This document shows positions 11,874 through 25,855 of a DNA stretch of 64,000 nucleotides, piece after piece; positions within the stretch are counted from its first letter, which is position 1; every line of letters starts with the position of its first letter. The translations under genes were made by a program, and so were the position numbers. This DNA is from Mantamonas sphyraenae (Eukaryota > CRuMs > Mantamonadidae), in contig JAPMXV010000014.1 in NCBI GenBank assembly GCA_026936335.1, positions 1 through 64,000 on the forward strand, given 5' to 3'. The notes beneath the pieces were generated by a model. That model saw only the letters and a list, made by a program, of their open reading frames with translations, ran no database searches and was not told the DNA's origin.

Positions 11874-12748
11874 TCAGTTCGTGGCTGCCACCACGCTCTT
11901 GTACAGATCCAGCTCAATCTGCGCGGCCGCCTTGCTCGCGTCGTCGCCGGCGCCCGCAAACTTGGCCTCTGCTGCTGCCAGCGCCTCCTGCGCTGCACTT
12001 GCGTCCAGTTCCTCCACCAGACAGATTTCCGGGCTGCTGATGCTCAGCGACGAGCCGTCCTCGCTCACCACCGCGAAACCGCCCGACACAAAGAAGCTCG
12101 AGTTGCCTGTGCGTGTGTGTGTGTGTGTCCGTCCCAGCCCCATCACCCAATTGCACCGTGCATCCCGCACATTCGTGTCGTATGCCAACAACCCCATGTC
12201 AGTCTCCTGCCTCTTCTCCCACTCCCCGCCTTCTCCCGCGCCCTCCGCCCAACGCCCCGTCCGCCGAGAGGGAAAAAACCCCGCCTGCCCACCCGCCACG
12301 CCCCTCGCCTCGCACACCTACCCTCGGCGTCTGCGCCTCCATCCACAGCAATCACTCCCGGCTTCAGCTCAGCCACAAGCGGCACGTGACCAGGCAGCAC
12401 GCAAAAGTCACCTGTGCGCGTCACACCCCCTCTGTGTCAGCCCCCTTTCCGCGCTCGGCGCGCCCGCAACGCTTTTCCTCTTCTTCCGCTCCCCTGCGCT
12501 CCACACACGCCTTCCCGCAACCCTCCCTTCACCCCATCCTCTGCACGCTCCATCCCTCTCCACAACCCACCAACGGAACCGGGCACAGACACGCTGTCCA
12601 CCTCCGCCTCGGCGAAAACCTGGCGGTCGGGAGCATTGAAGTTGAACACAAGCTTGCCCGACGCGGCTGCGCCTGTCTCCTCCGCAAGCACAAGCGGCGA
12701 CGCACGCGCCATCGTGGGGCGACTCAGGGATCCGATACGCGAAAACAT
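11874..12748 (-). CDS. ATP5F1D: Mitochondrial ATP synthase F1 subunit delta (bacterial epsilon type)
   Basis: Exons 12748-12580, 12411-12322 and 12106-11874 give 163 aa. It forms part of the F1 central stalk that couples c-ring rotation to the catalytic head. The N-terminal beta-sandwich is seen in KLVFNFNAPDRQVF.., then GDFCVLPGHVPLVAELKPGVI and FFVSGGFAVV. The Ala-rich C-terminal helical part (AAQEALAAAEAKFAGAG) closes the protein. The first about 20 residues (MFSRIGSLSRPTMARAS) look like an import presequence. Both introns are phase 1. The first has an atypical GTTCCG donor but a clear CTGACAC branch motif. The F1 beta gene lies about 7.4 kb away on the same strand. Confidence 0.92.
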
Positions 12749-12760
12749 CTCGTCTCTCGA

Positions 12761-13830
12761 ATGGGCTTTTTTGGCTGCCTCCACTCTCGCTCCGCCCCAC
12801 CTTTCACAACCAATCCCCCCACCCATCTCACCCCACCCCTCCCTCTCCCACAACCCTCTCCGTCACAATTTCCACTCGCTTTCCCAAACGTCAACGCGTC
12901 GGCTCTCCCGTGCCCTCCTCCTCCCGCTCCCACTCCGCCGCCTCCCTCCGCTCCATTCCCAGCGCCCACGTCGACGTCGTCACCCTTGACGACGACCACC
13001 CCTCCCGCTCTCCATCGCCAACCCCGACTAGCCCCATCTCTGTCCACTCTCTCGCCTCGGCAGACTCAAACTCCGACTCAGCGACTCTGACGCTGACTCT
13101 GACCCCTCTGCAAACCCGCAACCCATCCGCTCCAGCCCCGCCCGCTATGCAACACGTGACTACACCCAAGACGGCGTCCCTCTCATCACCTGGAGAGTCT
13201 CCACCCACTACCACCGCAAACATCTCCGCAGCTCCCTCCTCCCTCGCCGTGCCCTAGCCCACCTCGTCTCCTTTTCCCTTGTTGCTGCAGACTCCACCAT
13301 CCGCGTCCAGCCTCTGGCCGCCTCCCTTTATGCATTCACTCGTGCCCTCCCTCGCCACGCCCGCTTCGACTCTCTCGACGCCCTCACCGTCTTTCTCCTT
13401 CAGCTCCTCCGCGACGACGTCTACCACGACACCACCCACCTCACCCTTCGCCTCCTCTCACCCGATCAATGGATGCGTGCCAGCGTCCACCGCCTCCTCC
13501 GCCTCTGCAAAGCTACCTCGACCACCACTGCCGCCGACTTTGTCCGCCACTGTACATCCACCACTACCACCACCACCCTCCTCCTCCTCCTCCTCCTCCT
13601 CCTCTTTACCCTCTTCACCCTCCTCACCCTCCTCACCCTCCTCATCCGTCCCAGTCACACGCCCCGATCCAAACACCAGCGCCCTCCTCTTCCTCCACGA
13701 GACACGCATCCGAAATCTCGAGGACCAACTGCTACTCCTCCAGGGCAAACTCTCAGACGTCATCGCCTCCCTTCCAGCCGCCCACGACTCTGTTTCCATC
13801 ACCTCTTCCGAAGCCCCCGACGACGAATGA
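12761..13830 (+). CDS. Uncharacterised gene with several frame breaks
   Basis: Coding-looking sequence passes through three frames. From ATG 12761 (MGFFGCLHSRS) it moves to ISTRFPKRQRVGSP.. and VDVVTLDDDHPS. From about 13070 it moves to ARYATRDYTQDGVPLITWRV and a helical block to about 13560. It ends with poly-Ser and a short coiled coil (ETRIRNLEDQLLLLQGKL), stopping at 13830. Breaks coincide with C6 at 12815-12820, AAA at 13068-13070 and CCC at 13576-13578. Restoring them yields 356 codons plus stop. No family is recognised. The start is uncertain: it would lie only 12 bp from the divergent ATP synthase delta start. It could equally be a decaying pseudogene. Confidence 0.42.
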
Positions 13831-13869
13831 ACCCGATTTCCTGCCCACCCAACCCCCACCAACACAATC

Positions 13870-15631
13870 ATGCAACGCGTCAACACCATTCTCTCCCACC
13901 TCACGGGCACCATCATGTCCATGCCCACGAGTGCCAGCAGTACCTCAACCACATCCACCTCCTCCCGCAGTCACCATCTTCCCACCGACGAATACTACAC
14001 CCGTGACGAGTACGTCGAGCCCGTTCTCGACGTCACCAACCCCGACGACATGCACGATGACTATGATGTCATCATCGTCGGCGCGGGCATCGCTGGCGCT
14101 GCCCTGGCCTATGGTCTGGCCGATAAGCGCCCGGACCTCCGAATCCTCCTCCTCGAGCGCAACATTTCAGAACCCAACCGCATTGTCGGCGAACTTCTCC
14201 AGCCCGGAGGCATCCACTGCCTCTCCAAGCTTGGTCTCGAGGGTATGTCCCCTTTCCTGATGTCCCTCCTGGCCCACAGCCCGTTCCTTGGCCCTCCTTC
14301 GTGCACTTTCCAGCCCCTTCACGAAACATCCGCCGGAGCTAACTCCCGTTGTCCTCCGTTCCCTTCCGCCCGCCACCCACCCAGACACTCTCGTCGGTAT
14401 TGACGCACAGACTGTCTACGGCTACGGCATCTACCTCAACGGCGAGCTCATCCGCCTCTCCTACCCACTCCGCAAGGACGCCCCAGCACACGCCAAGGAA
14501 GGCGAACGAAAGTACACCGAAACCGGCCGCAGTTTCCACTACGGCCGCTTTGTCATGCGCCTCCGCCACAGAGCCTCCCTCATGCCCAACGTACACCTTG
14601 TTCAGGCCTCTGTCAACAGCCTCCTCACAGACGACCAAGAAACAGAGGTCTTTGGCGCCCAGTTCCGCGCCGGCCGCACACAGTATGAACGCACAGCTGC
14701 TCTCACCATCGCCTGCGACGGCTGCTTCTCCACCCTCCGCAAGCACTTTGTTGGCCAGGATCACCGCCCGGCTGGCAAGAGCACCATGGTCGGCCTGGTC
14801 CTCAAAGACGCAACCCCGCCCCTGCCCAACCACGGCCACGTCATGCTCAGCAGCGACGAGACACCCATGCTCGCCTACGCCATCGGTAGCAACGAGCTTC
14901 GCATGCTCATCGACATCCCGGGCAAGCTCCCCTCTGCAAAGACCGGCGAGCTCCACGAATACCTGCGCACACGCACCTACAAGGTTCTCCCCGAAGCCCT
15001 CAAGGAACCATTCCTCCGTGCCATCGACGAAGACAAGCTTCGCACCATGCCCGCAAACTCCCTCAGCGCACGCGTCGACAACGCTCCCCTCAAAGGCGCC
15101 TTTGTTGTCGGCGACGCCTTCAACATGCGCAACCCGCTCACCGGTGGCGGCATGACTGTTGCCCTCAACGACGTTTGCATCCTCCGCGACCAACTCGTCC
15201 AGGTCCGTGACCTCAGCAACCACGCCGCAATCCGCAACGTCTGGGTCCACTTTGTCCAGCAGCGCAAGGCTCTCGCAGGCGTCGTCAACGTCCTTGCACA
15301 GGCCCTCTACGAGGTGTTTTCGGGCAATGCCGCCCCCGAGGCCTCCCACTTGCAAAAGGCCTGCATCGACTACTTCCGCACCGGCGGTGACAACGTGCGC
15401 GGGCCCATCAATCTTCTCTCCGTCCTCGCTCCCGTGCCCGTCCTTCTTTTTTATCACTTTTTCTCCGTTTGCTTCCGTGGCGTCACCAATGTCCTCAGCG
15501 AAGGGCCCACCAATGTTTTCGAGGCCATCCGCACCATCCGCGTCGGCGCACAGATTCTCAAACCCCTTCTCGACCAAAACGGCTACGGTCTCCTCCTACC
15601 CATCCCCGAAGCCATGCTGGGCAAGTTGTGA
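13870..15631 (+). CDS. SQLE: Squalene monooxygenase (squalene epoxidase)
   Basis: Exons 13870-14242 and 14385-15631 (phase 1; donor GTATGT, branch CTAAC) give 539 aa. It converts squalene to 2,3-oxidosqualene with O2, NADPH and FAD at the ER, the first oxygen-dependent step of sterol synthesis. The Rossmann motif VIIVGAGIAGAALAYGL sits at about residues 65-80, followed by LLLERN and GELLQPGG. The second FAD motif GDAFNMRNPLTGGGMTVAL is near residue 367. The C-terminus has hydrophobic segments (SVLAPVPVLLFYHFF) typical of the membrane-anchoring helices. The N-terminal 60 residues are Ser/Thr-rich. Presence of this enzyme implies the organism makes its own sterols. Confidence 0.96.
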
Positions 15632-15686
15632 CCTCACCACACCGAACAAACATCAACATCATCTCATTTCCATTCCATCCTTTCCC

Positions 15687-17567
15687 TCACAACTTGATCT
15701 GGAAATCCTCCGGCTTCATCGGCACGTTGCGCGCAAATGTAATGGCCTGGTTGCCCCCCTTGATCACCAGCTGCACCTGGTCGCCCGCCGTGCGCACAAA
15801 CAGCCGCGAAAACAGAAACTGATCCATCGACGCGCGCGCCGTGTCGATGCTCTCAAACTGGTCGCACGGCCACAGATCGTCGTTGGGACACAGTGCCCCC
15901 TTGAAATTCTCCTGAGACCACAGCACGTGGCCATACTCTGCCCAGCACGTCGGGAACCGTGCGGCCATTCGTGTGTCACGCAGCGACGACTGCACGCCGA
16001 TGTGGTACAGCAGGTTGTACCGAAACGCAAAGTTCTGCCTTCCCTGCACATACGAGCGTGTCTTGTCGTCCATGCTTGCCATCCACTTGATGATCAGCAG
16101 ATCGGGAGGCTTGATGGCCACCTGGTCCATCAGATACGTCGCCAGCGGGCCCAAGTCCGCGCTTGGCACCATGATGCCGTTCATGCCGTAGCTCAGACGC
16201 ACTGCGCTAAAGTCGGGCTTCACCATGGCCACCTTGCGCAGGATGTAGACCATCGTCTTCAGCGCCCCGGGGCACAGGATAAAGTCGTCCTCCATAAACA
16301 TAAAGTAGTCGCTCATGCCCATGGCGGCCCTGGCCATGCTTGCCACATCGCATGTCTGCTTGCGCACCCTGTGCCCCGGCCTGTCTGTGGGATTGTTCGA
16401 GTCGTCTGGATCGGGCAACTGCGGGTACGGATCAGCATATCCGTCTGTGTTCTCCCGAAACTCAAATGCTGCGTTCGACTCATACTCCTTGCGCAGCCGC
16501 TCAAACACAGGGTGTTGTCCAGGCTTGTTGTTCATCACAAGCACCTTGACACGCAGAGCCCCGGGCTCGTTTGTGTACTCCCTCAATTGGGCCGCCAACG
16601 CCTTGATTGTCCCTATGCACGCCAAACAGGACGACGTCCGTGTCAGCGTTCCCGTTTCCACTCACAACGCACACCCTGTCCCGCCACCCTCTTCTCCCGC
16701 ACCGGAGCCCCGACCCACCTGTGAGGTAATCAATCGCCGCACGCGGCACTGTAGGGATGCCAATCGTCAGAAACGTTGCCTGTCCGTTCCTACTCCATCC
16801 CACAAGTACAATCCAGGTTCCACCGCACACACCCAGCACCCCACCCGCGTCAACGTGTCAGTGCCAAAACCGCCTGCGTATGTCCACTCCTCGCCCTCAC
16901 AATCTCCCTGCACACGTACAAGCCTCGCAGATTGTCTGCCAGGGACAGATAGCTGCCAAATGAGCTCTGCAGGCCATTCATCTGCTTGTACAGGTTCTCA
17001 ATTTTGTACTCCAGCACCGAGTTGGACTTTTCCAAACGTGCTCGTCGCTGCATCTCCACACGCGCGTTCTCCTTGAAAAACTTTGTGTTGGAGCGTGCTC
17101 GCTGCACAACCTCCATGTACTCCAAGTGGTCATTGGCCATGTCCACAAACGATGCATTCAGCTCCTGCATTCCGCCGTCCCGCCCCGGTTGTCAGCGCCC
17201 ATCCCTCTCTCGCCTCGCGCCTCTGCCTGGCCCTCGTTCCCGTGACCCGCCACACGCCCATACAACATCCCACACCCAAGCTCACCTTGTACTTCGTCTG
17301 CAGCAACCTGTACTTTTGTGCCTTCAGCCTGTATGCATGTTGCTCGTGCTCCAGCGTCTGCACGACGCTGCGGTACGACAACGACACGTACACAAAAGTC
17401 ATCCACTGGAGCAGCAGCAGCACCGACAGCAGCAACACCCACGTCGATGTCTTGCGCCACACCGACGTCCCCTGCCCAGCACTCCCCTGCAAATCACCAC
17501 CCGATCGCATCGCGACACAACAAACACTTGCGTCCCGTTGCGCACTCCGCACTCCGTCTGCTGCCAT
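15687..17567 (-). CDS. MGAT4-like (GT54-type) N-acetylglucosaminyltransferase
   Basis: Exons 17567-17286, 17164-16920, 16789-16719 and 16612-15687 give 507 aa; phases 0, 2 and 1 all agree. It has type II topology: about 30 residues, a TM helix (STWVLLLSVLLLLQWMTFVYV), then a coiled-coil stem. The catalytic region begins ATFLTIGIPTVPR and includes RVKVLVMNNKPG and YFMFMEDDF, where EDD is the likely metal/donor motif. This order matches animal MGAT4 enzymes, which add beta-1,4-GlcNAc to N-glycan antennae in the Golgi. Assignment to GT54 is by motif memory, and substrate specificity is not visible. Introns 1 and 3 carry CTGACAA/CTGACAC branch motifs. Confidence 0.8.
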
Positions 17568-17606
17568 TACACAAACCTTTCCATCTGCATTGCAATGAGT
17601 GTCCCA

Positions 17607-20034
17607 CTACTCCCCACGCGCAGCTGCAATCAACAACGGCAACAACAAACTCGTAAACAGAGCAAGACTCAAGCGAGCCACCGCGGGGCTGATGCGAATG
17701 CCCAACAACCGAACGTATCGGTCCTTGCTGCGGATCACCGTCGCCAGATTCTCCAGCTGGAACGAACACTGCTTCTGCTGCTCCAGTTGGCGCTTGTTGT
17801 ACCGTCCACCGTGGCGCGACACGTACAGTTGCTTGCTGATTGTCTCGGATGCCCTGTAGCGCAGAACCTCCACCAACTTTACGTGGTCACGTTGCCTTGC
17901 GTTTGCCTGCGACCCAATCGTCATGTTGACCAGCAGGAAAGCAACCACCAGAGAGCTGTTCACCAGCACTGCCAAATCGGTGCTCGTCAAACGCGTGCTG
18001 TCCAAGCCCAAGTTCACCAGCATCACAATCAGAAACGCAGACGAGATGACGAGCATCAGGCCCAGCACCGTCTCCAGCCACTCCACCGTCACGGGTTTGC
18101 GGCCCAGCAGCATCTTGCGCACCTTGCTCCACGCGAGCACGTGAAACACGTTCGTTTCCAGATCCAGGTAGTACAGCGACACGGGAAACTTGTACCCGGC
18201 GTACGTGCGCACCAGCACGGGCAGCGAGTGCGTCAGCTGCTCCACCATCAGCACCGTCTGCTTGCGATCCACGAAAAAGTAGCTCAGCCGGATCAAAAAC
18301 GAGTACACAAAGCCAAACAGCAGACCCGAAGACACCATCAGGATGCACTCGATGACCACAAGCTCCACCCCGGCGTTTTCCACCGCAAAGAACGACCCGC
18401 CTCGTGCCAGACGCAACAGCGGCACCTGGAACATCTCAAACAGCACAATAGGCGTCAGCAGCAACGCCGACAGACGGTGTCGAGCAGGCAGCGCAGCACG
18501 GATATCGGTGCGCAGCCGACTGTCCACATTGGCCACAAGGTCCACCAAACGCACGGCGTTGCGTCGTCTGCTCTTCTCCTCTGCGCCCAAGCCACGCTCC
18601 TTGTCTGCCCGCCCCTGCTTCACACGAGCCAGCTCTCCAGCCACATAGCTCTCCACATCCCTGTACTTTGCTGCGTTGCAAGCTTCCGGATCGATGTCGT
18701 ACGAAAACACACCCGGCACCTTGCCCGACATGTCCGTGCTCGTGTTGGTCACCTTGGGTGCCAGCTTGACCAACACCGCTGCAAACACCATCGACACGAT
18801 GCACTGTGCAACCACAGGCAGCACAAGCGTCTCCAGGGCAATCTCTTTCCGAGGCAGGTACACCAGCACACCCTGCAGGAATGCGTATCCAAAGAGGCAG
18901 TAGAACAGCATGAGCATGGCATACACCAGCCAATGCTCCTTGACACTCATCGCACGCTCCCGGTCGCCAAAGAAGAGCGGCGTGAGCACGTACGAGCGGA
19001 ACCAGAGGATGGGCTGCACAAACCTGTTGTTGGCCAGCATCATGATGGGGAACATGATGGGCTCCAGGGCGTACGCCACAAAGTAGATGAAAAAGTAGTA
19101 GATGCGTGTGCGCAGACGGCGCATGCGTGACACCACCTGCCTTGGATCTGGGTGAGAAAACACATTCCCGGCACGCAACGCCGCCTCCTCCACCTGGAAG
19201 CGCAGTTGCGCCCCAAACGCCTCTGTTGGTCGACTCTGCGCTTGTGGCCATGAGCAGGATGCCCGGCTCCGGGGGCTGGAATGTGCGCGTGTCCACCGTG
19301 AACGACGTCTTCTGCAGCGCCGCAGCACGCTGCGTACGAAGTTCTTCATCTTCATCCATGTCCGTGGCGTTCATGGTTTCAAACACGTCAAACACATTGG
19401 CCACCGAGTCCCAGATCCCTGGTTTCCCGTCCTTGCTCCCGTCCTTCATGTTGGCCACCGTGAGCCGTTTCAGTAGTTTGGATCCGCGAGAGATGGACCG
19501 CCGCCCCAGTCCCAGCTTGCTCTCGTCTTCCACTTGCGCCGCAGGCGAATCTCGACTCGACCTTGCCATGTCGGAGGATTCCGTGCGCACTATAGACGTC
19601 TTTGCGTCGTCGCCAGCTTCCTCCATACCCTCCTGCGGCTCCGGCACCGTCGGGTCCGTGGGGTTCGTGGACAAACTCTCGCTTGCCGACCATAGCGACC
19701 CCTCCGAATCCTCGATGTCCAGCCGCACGTGCGTTTCCTTCTCATCCGTGCCGTGCGTCATCTCTGCGGATGCTTCTGTGCCTGTTTCGTCGTCGTACAC
19801 TGTCACATTGATCTCCTGTAGCTCGTTGCCTTCCTGCCTGGCATTTGCCTCTGCCTCCGCCTCCAGCGTGGCCTGCGCTCGCGCTGCGGCTGCGCCCACA
19901 CGCGACAGCGAGTTGAACAGCGACTTTGTTCCCTTGCTCAGCGAGCGCCCGCCGCTGCCACTGCCTGGACGGAATGAGTCGCGTTTATTTGGCGGCGTGC
20001 CTTCACGCGACTCGCGTGCTGGCTGCTGGGACAT
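17607..20034 (-). CDS. Large multi-pass membrane protein, function unknown
   Basis: About 808 aa from MSQQPARESREG. The N-terminal 270 residues are hydrophilic, Ser/Asp/Glu-rich and probably cytosolic. The rest contains about eight to ten hydrophobic segments, for example IYYFFIYFVAYALEPIMFPI, YAMLMLFYCLFGYAF, LETLVLPVVAQCIVSMVF and LLFGFVYSFLIRLSYFF, ending with SLALFTSLLLPLLIAAARGE. I do not recognise the family. A +1 frame break separates the two parts; the likely site is C4 at 19211-19214, where dropping one base joins STNRGVW to AQLRFQVEE and gives 809 whole codons. The downstream glycosyltransferase starts only 39 bp after the stop, on the same strand. Confidence 0.75.
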
Positions 20035-20157
20035 GTGGTTGGCTTGGTGCAACACACGCACACTCGGCACACCGGCACACACTACTGTCAACGAATGCAA
20101 ATCAACACCAGGAAATGGGAAGAACGTCTGCATTGGCAAAGGATTCTTGCTTGTCGC

Positions 20158-22491
<2,334 letters not shown>

Positions 22492-22600
22492 TTTTTCCGG
22501 TGGCTTGCGCGCGCACAGCAGAGGCACGCACGCACCCCTGATCATCCAACTGCATTTTTGCCACCCCGCACCCAACAACCGTACCTCCAACTCCCATGCG

Positions 22601-23533
22601 TCAATCCACAACCACCTCTCCTCCTTGGTCCACATAGTCCGTCCACGAACCGTCATAGAGCTTGAGACGTGACGGATCAACCCCGTCCAGCTCCAGCGCA
22701 AGCATGGCCACCGCAGCCGTCATGCCAGAGCCACACGTGCACACAATGGGCACATCTTGTGCATCGCTTCCCTCCTCCGGATGCAGCACGTCCTTGCCAA
22801 CCACCTGCTCCAGCTCCTTCGCCACCGCCTCCTCGTCCAGCATCATCTGCATGTCCTCGTCCAGCACACGAACAAACGGCAGGTTCAATGCTCCGGGCAT
22901 GTGTCCTGACGGCAACCCCTCCCGCGGCTCAGGCTCCGTGCCCTGGAACCGCCCGCTCGATCGGGCATCCACGACCGTCGCTCCTGCGCTTCCTTTTGCC
23001 AGCACCTCCTTCATCCATGCGTAATCCACCGCCTGGAACACGTCTCGCCTGCTCGCCACATACTTGCTTGGCTCGATCTCCACCTCGCCTTCCTCCACAG
23101 GCAGGCCCAGCGACTGCCAGCGCACAAGACCTCCCTCCAGAACAGACACCGGCTGGTCGGTAAACTGCATCAGCGTGAACCGACCCCGGGGCGACGACAA
23201 CATCCCGCCCTGGTCGTACACCACCAGATGCGTGTCGTTCCGCAAACCCAGCGCGCTCATCGCCTCCTCAAACTGCTCCACGCTCGGAAGCATGTGCGGC
23301 ACCTTGTGTTCCGCTGCCACCTCGTCCTGCGCAAAGAACACTGCGCCTGGAAGGTGTGCCTTGACATACTCCGCCCTCACCTCCTCTGTGCTCTGCTTCA
23401 TCCGCCACGTCGCGTCCACAAGCTGGAACGCCTCCGGATCGGCCTTGATCGCCTCACTCAGCCACTCTGCCTTCAGCAAAGTTTGTTGTCGAATCACAGA
23501 CGGAATGCGCTTGCTCGCTCCAATTGCAGACAT
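22601..23533 (-). CDS. MPST: 3-mercaptopyruvate / thiosulfate sulfurtransferase
   Basis: 310 aa, single exon, two rhodanese domains. It transfers sulfur from 3-mercaptopyruvate (or thiosulfate) to thiol acceptors. The inactive N-terminal domain runs from LVDATWRM to VRWQSLGLPVEEGEV. The catalytic domain has VVDARSSGRFQG and the loop CTCGSGMTAAV; CGSG-type loops are typical of mercaptopyruvate sulfurtransferase rather than CRKGxT thiosulfate enzymes. The stretch around MLSSPRGRFTLMQF is slightly shorter than usual, missing the common W-W-MFR segment. A few N-terminal basic residues might be a targeting signal. It is divergent from the EF-hand gene over 168 bp. Confidence 0.9.
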   Translation of the reverse strand: MSAIGASKRIPSVIRQQTLLKAEWLSEAIKADPEAFQLVDATWRMKQSTEEVRAEYVKAHLPGAVFFAQDEVAAEHKVPHMLPSVEQFEEAMSALGLRNDTHLVVYDQGGMLSSPRGRFTLMQFTDQPVSVLEGGLVRWQSLGLPVEEGEVEIEPSKYVASRRDVFQAVDYAWMKEVLAKGSAGATVVDARSSGRFQGTEPEPREGLPSGHMPGALNLPFVRVLDEDMQMMLDEEAVAKELEQVVGKDVLHPEEGSDAQDVPIVCTCGSGMTAAVAMLALELDGVDPSRLKLYDGSWTDYVDQGGEVVVD

Positions 23534-23701
23534 CTTCTTGTGCAGAGTTGCACCCCTCCGCGCACACCCTGCCCCTCCCCAGCCCGTACACAATCCACAT
23601 CCATCCCGTTCCCCCGTTTCCCCCTTCTCCAACCCCCTCTTTGCTCTATAGATATCTTCATCCCCACTCCTTCCGCATCCTCACCCAACCTGATCCACTG
23701 C

Positions 23702-24734
23702 ATGTCAAAGCAAAGCGACTTTGACTCCCCGGCCCTGAAGAACCCCGATGCGCTGATCACCTACAAGTCCAAGTATGCAGCCTGTACGTTCATCACGCCT
23801 CTGTTACACCCTCCCACCCTCAATGCCCAACTCACCCTCTTCCACACCCCCGTGCAGCCGACGTTCTTCTCCTGAAAGAGATCTTCGACTCCATGGACCT
23901 CAACGGCGACGGCGTGGTCGACCTCGCCGAGTACACACACAGTCTCGTCGACAAAACAGACCTGGGCGACTTCTCACAGGGCATGTTCCGCAAGATGGTA
24001 CGTTGTGTCCCAGACGACCGTTTTCGGCTGGCCACCTCGTGCTGCGCCCCCTGCTCACCACTCGCCCACATTGCACACAGGACACCGACAACTCGGGCAC
24101 TGTCACCTTCAAAGAACTCCTCATCCTCATGTTCCCGCGCTGCACTGCGCGCGACCTGCGCTTCATGCTTTCCATTGTCCGTTTCTTCTTCTTTCCTTCC
24201 TTCTTCCTGGCCTCCACACACACCTGCACACACCCTCGCGCAACCCCCACTCCCTTCTCACACGGCACACACATTACCTGCCCTCAGGTAACTCCCGTTG
24301 TCGAAGAACCTCCCGAACCCACTCTCAGCAAGGACAGCGTCGACGAGTTGCGGTCCATCTTCAACCACTTTGACAGCGACGGATCAGGCAGCATCTCCAT
24401 CGACGAGCTGCGTGAGTTTATGCGCAGCACAGGTGAGGAACCCACTGCTCTCCAGGTCCAAGAGTACTTCTCCATGCTCGACGAAGACAGCAGCGGCCAC
24501 ATCACCTTTGACGAGTTCATCAACATGCTCGCAGAGGTCTACCTGCCCCAGACAACGCGCTCCAAGAAGACTTTTGATCCCAAACAGTACGAACAAATGT
24601 ATGAAGAGGAGAGGCAACGGGAACTCGAGCAGCAGCGCACCACCCAAAGCAAACCTCGCAAGAAGAAGCCAGTCAAGCGCAAGGTGTATCAATATGGCAA
24701 CTACGAGGACGATGACGACCTCGACGGACGCTGA
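23702..24734 (+). CDS. Four EF-hand calcium-binding protein
   Basis: Exons 23702-23783, 23858-23997, 24081-24176 and 24288-24734 give 254 aa. Four EF-hand loops are readable: DLNGDGVVDLAE (about 41-52), DTDNSGTVTFKE (about 75-86), DSDGSGSISIDE (about 134-145) and DEDSSGHITFDE (about 172-183), all with the expected Asp/Gly/Glu pattern. A Lys/Arg/Glu-rich tail (QSKPRKKKPVKRKV) ends in an acidic DDDDLDGR. It resembles calmodulin/caltractin-like sensors but has a longer linker between EF2 and EF3 and a basic tail. The third intron has an unusual GTCCGT donor, so that junction is the least certain. Confidence 0.87.
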
Positions 24735-24789
24735 CACGCACACACAGACACACAACGACAACGCAGTTGCATCATCTCACCTCACACCC

Positions 24790-24795
24790 AATAAA
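24790..24795 (+). promoter_or_regulatory. Candidate polyadenylation signal AATAAA
   Basis: AATAAA lies 56 bp after the stop of the EF-hand gene and 38 bp before the convergent ARPC5 stop. It is the only canonical hexamer I noticed directly downstream of a stop in this window, so whether the organism uses AATAAA is unclear. Confidence 0.35.
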
Positions 24796-24832
24796 ACAGA
24801 AGAACGAAGATCAAATCCATTTCGCCACCCAC

Positions 24833-25643
24833 CTACACCGTGTGACGGTCAGCCATGGCACGCACAATTGGGCCATAGCTGTACTCCTTGAAGATGGCTG
24901 CGTGCCACTTGAGCATCTTGCCGCTCTCGTAGTTGTTGGCCAGAGCCTTGTACACGTACTTCATAAGCGTGTCCACCTGATCCTGGTTCAGATCTGCCAC
25001 CGCGTCCTCGATGCTTCGGTCGCCAATGCCGCCCATCACCTTGAACACTGCTGTCGTCATGTCGTCCTGTGTCGTTGTGTGCACACATTCATCCCGCACC
25101 CTCTCTGTGTCAGCCTCCACCGCCCGTTTTCCAACCACCACCCCTCTCCACCCTCCAATTTCCCTCGCCCCACTTTCTCCCTCCCTTCTCCGTCTCCTAC
25201 CTTGATGCTCTCGTCACCGGCCAGCACAGGTGGGTCGTCCAGAGCAATCGGCAACGCTGCCTTGGCCTTTCCGCTGCACAAGTGTTCAGCCACACGTGTG
25301 TCGCCTTCCGTGTCAGAGGGTGCCTCCATTCCCCTCTCAAAAAAAAAAGCTGCGGCCCACTCCCCTCCCTTTTCCTTGCTTCCCACTCTGCTTCAACACA
25401 GAATTCTCATTCTCCTGCGTCGCCCATGTACTCTTCCAAGTGCCTGCGCCTGTGCCCTGTTTCCATCCTCGTCCCCTCATGTCTCCGGCTCCCTCCGCGA
25501 GCTTACCTCGTGGCCATCTGCGTCACCTCAGCAACCTTGGCGTCCACAGCAGAGCGCAGCTCGCCGTCGTTCTGGCCCACTTCCACGTCCCACTGGTGCT
25601 CCTCCATATCCTCTTCCTCCTCGTGCTTGTCCTTGCTGCTCAT
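24833..25643 (-). CDS. ARPC5: Arp2/3 complex subunit 5 (p16-Arc)
   Basis: Exons 25643-25507, 25273-25201 and 25066-24833 give 147 aa, close to the usual 151. It is a subunit of the seven-protein actin branching complex. The acidic N-terminus (HEEEEDMEEHQWDVE) is typical. Diagnostic segments are KAKAALPIALDDPPV, LNQDQVDTLMKYVYKAL and the end SYGPIVRAMADRHTV. Introns have GTAAGC and GTAGGA donors and CTGACAC branch motifs. It is divergent from SUCLG1 with 212 bp between start codons. Confidence 0.95.
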
Positions 25644-25855
25644 TGCTTCGTACAGATGTTTTGTGTGCTCAGCGCGCACGCGCTGCCACCCCGAACAGCC
25701 CACTCTCAAAGTTCGTTTGCCCCCCTGCGTCCCCAAACACGCACACACTCTTCTTCCAAACCTACTCACACCGTCCATTGCCGCCTCATCCCCACTCCAC
25801 TCCCTTGCTCCCTCTGTCGCCTGTGCCTCCCTCTCGTCTCCCACCCACAGACTCA

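Noticed and set aside
16986-19130. 714-residue + frame over the glycosyltransferase and membrane gene
   Set aside because: Gln/His/Arg-rich shadow frame with no domain; introns and membrane helices on the minus strand explain the region.
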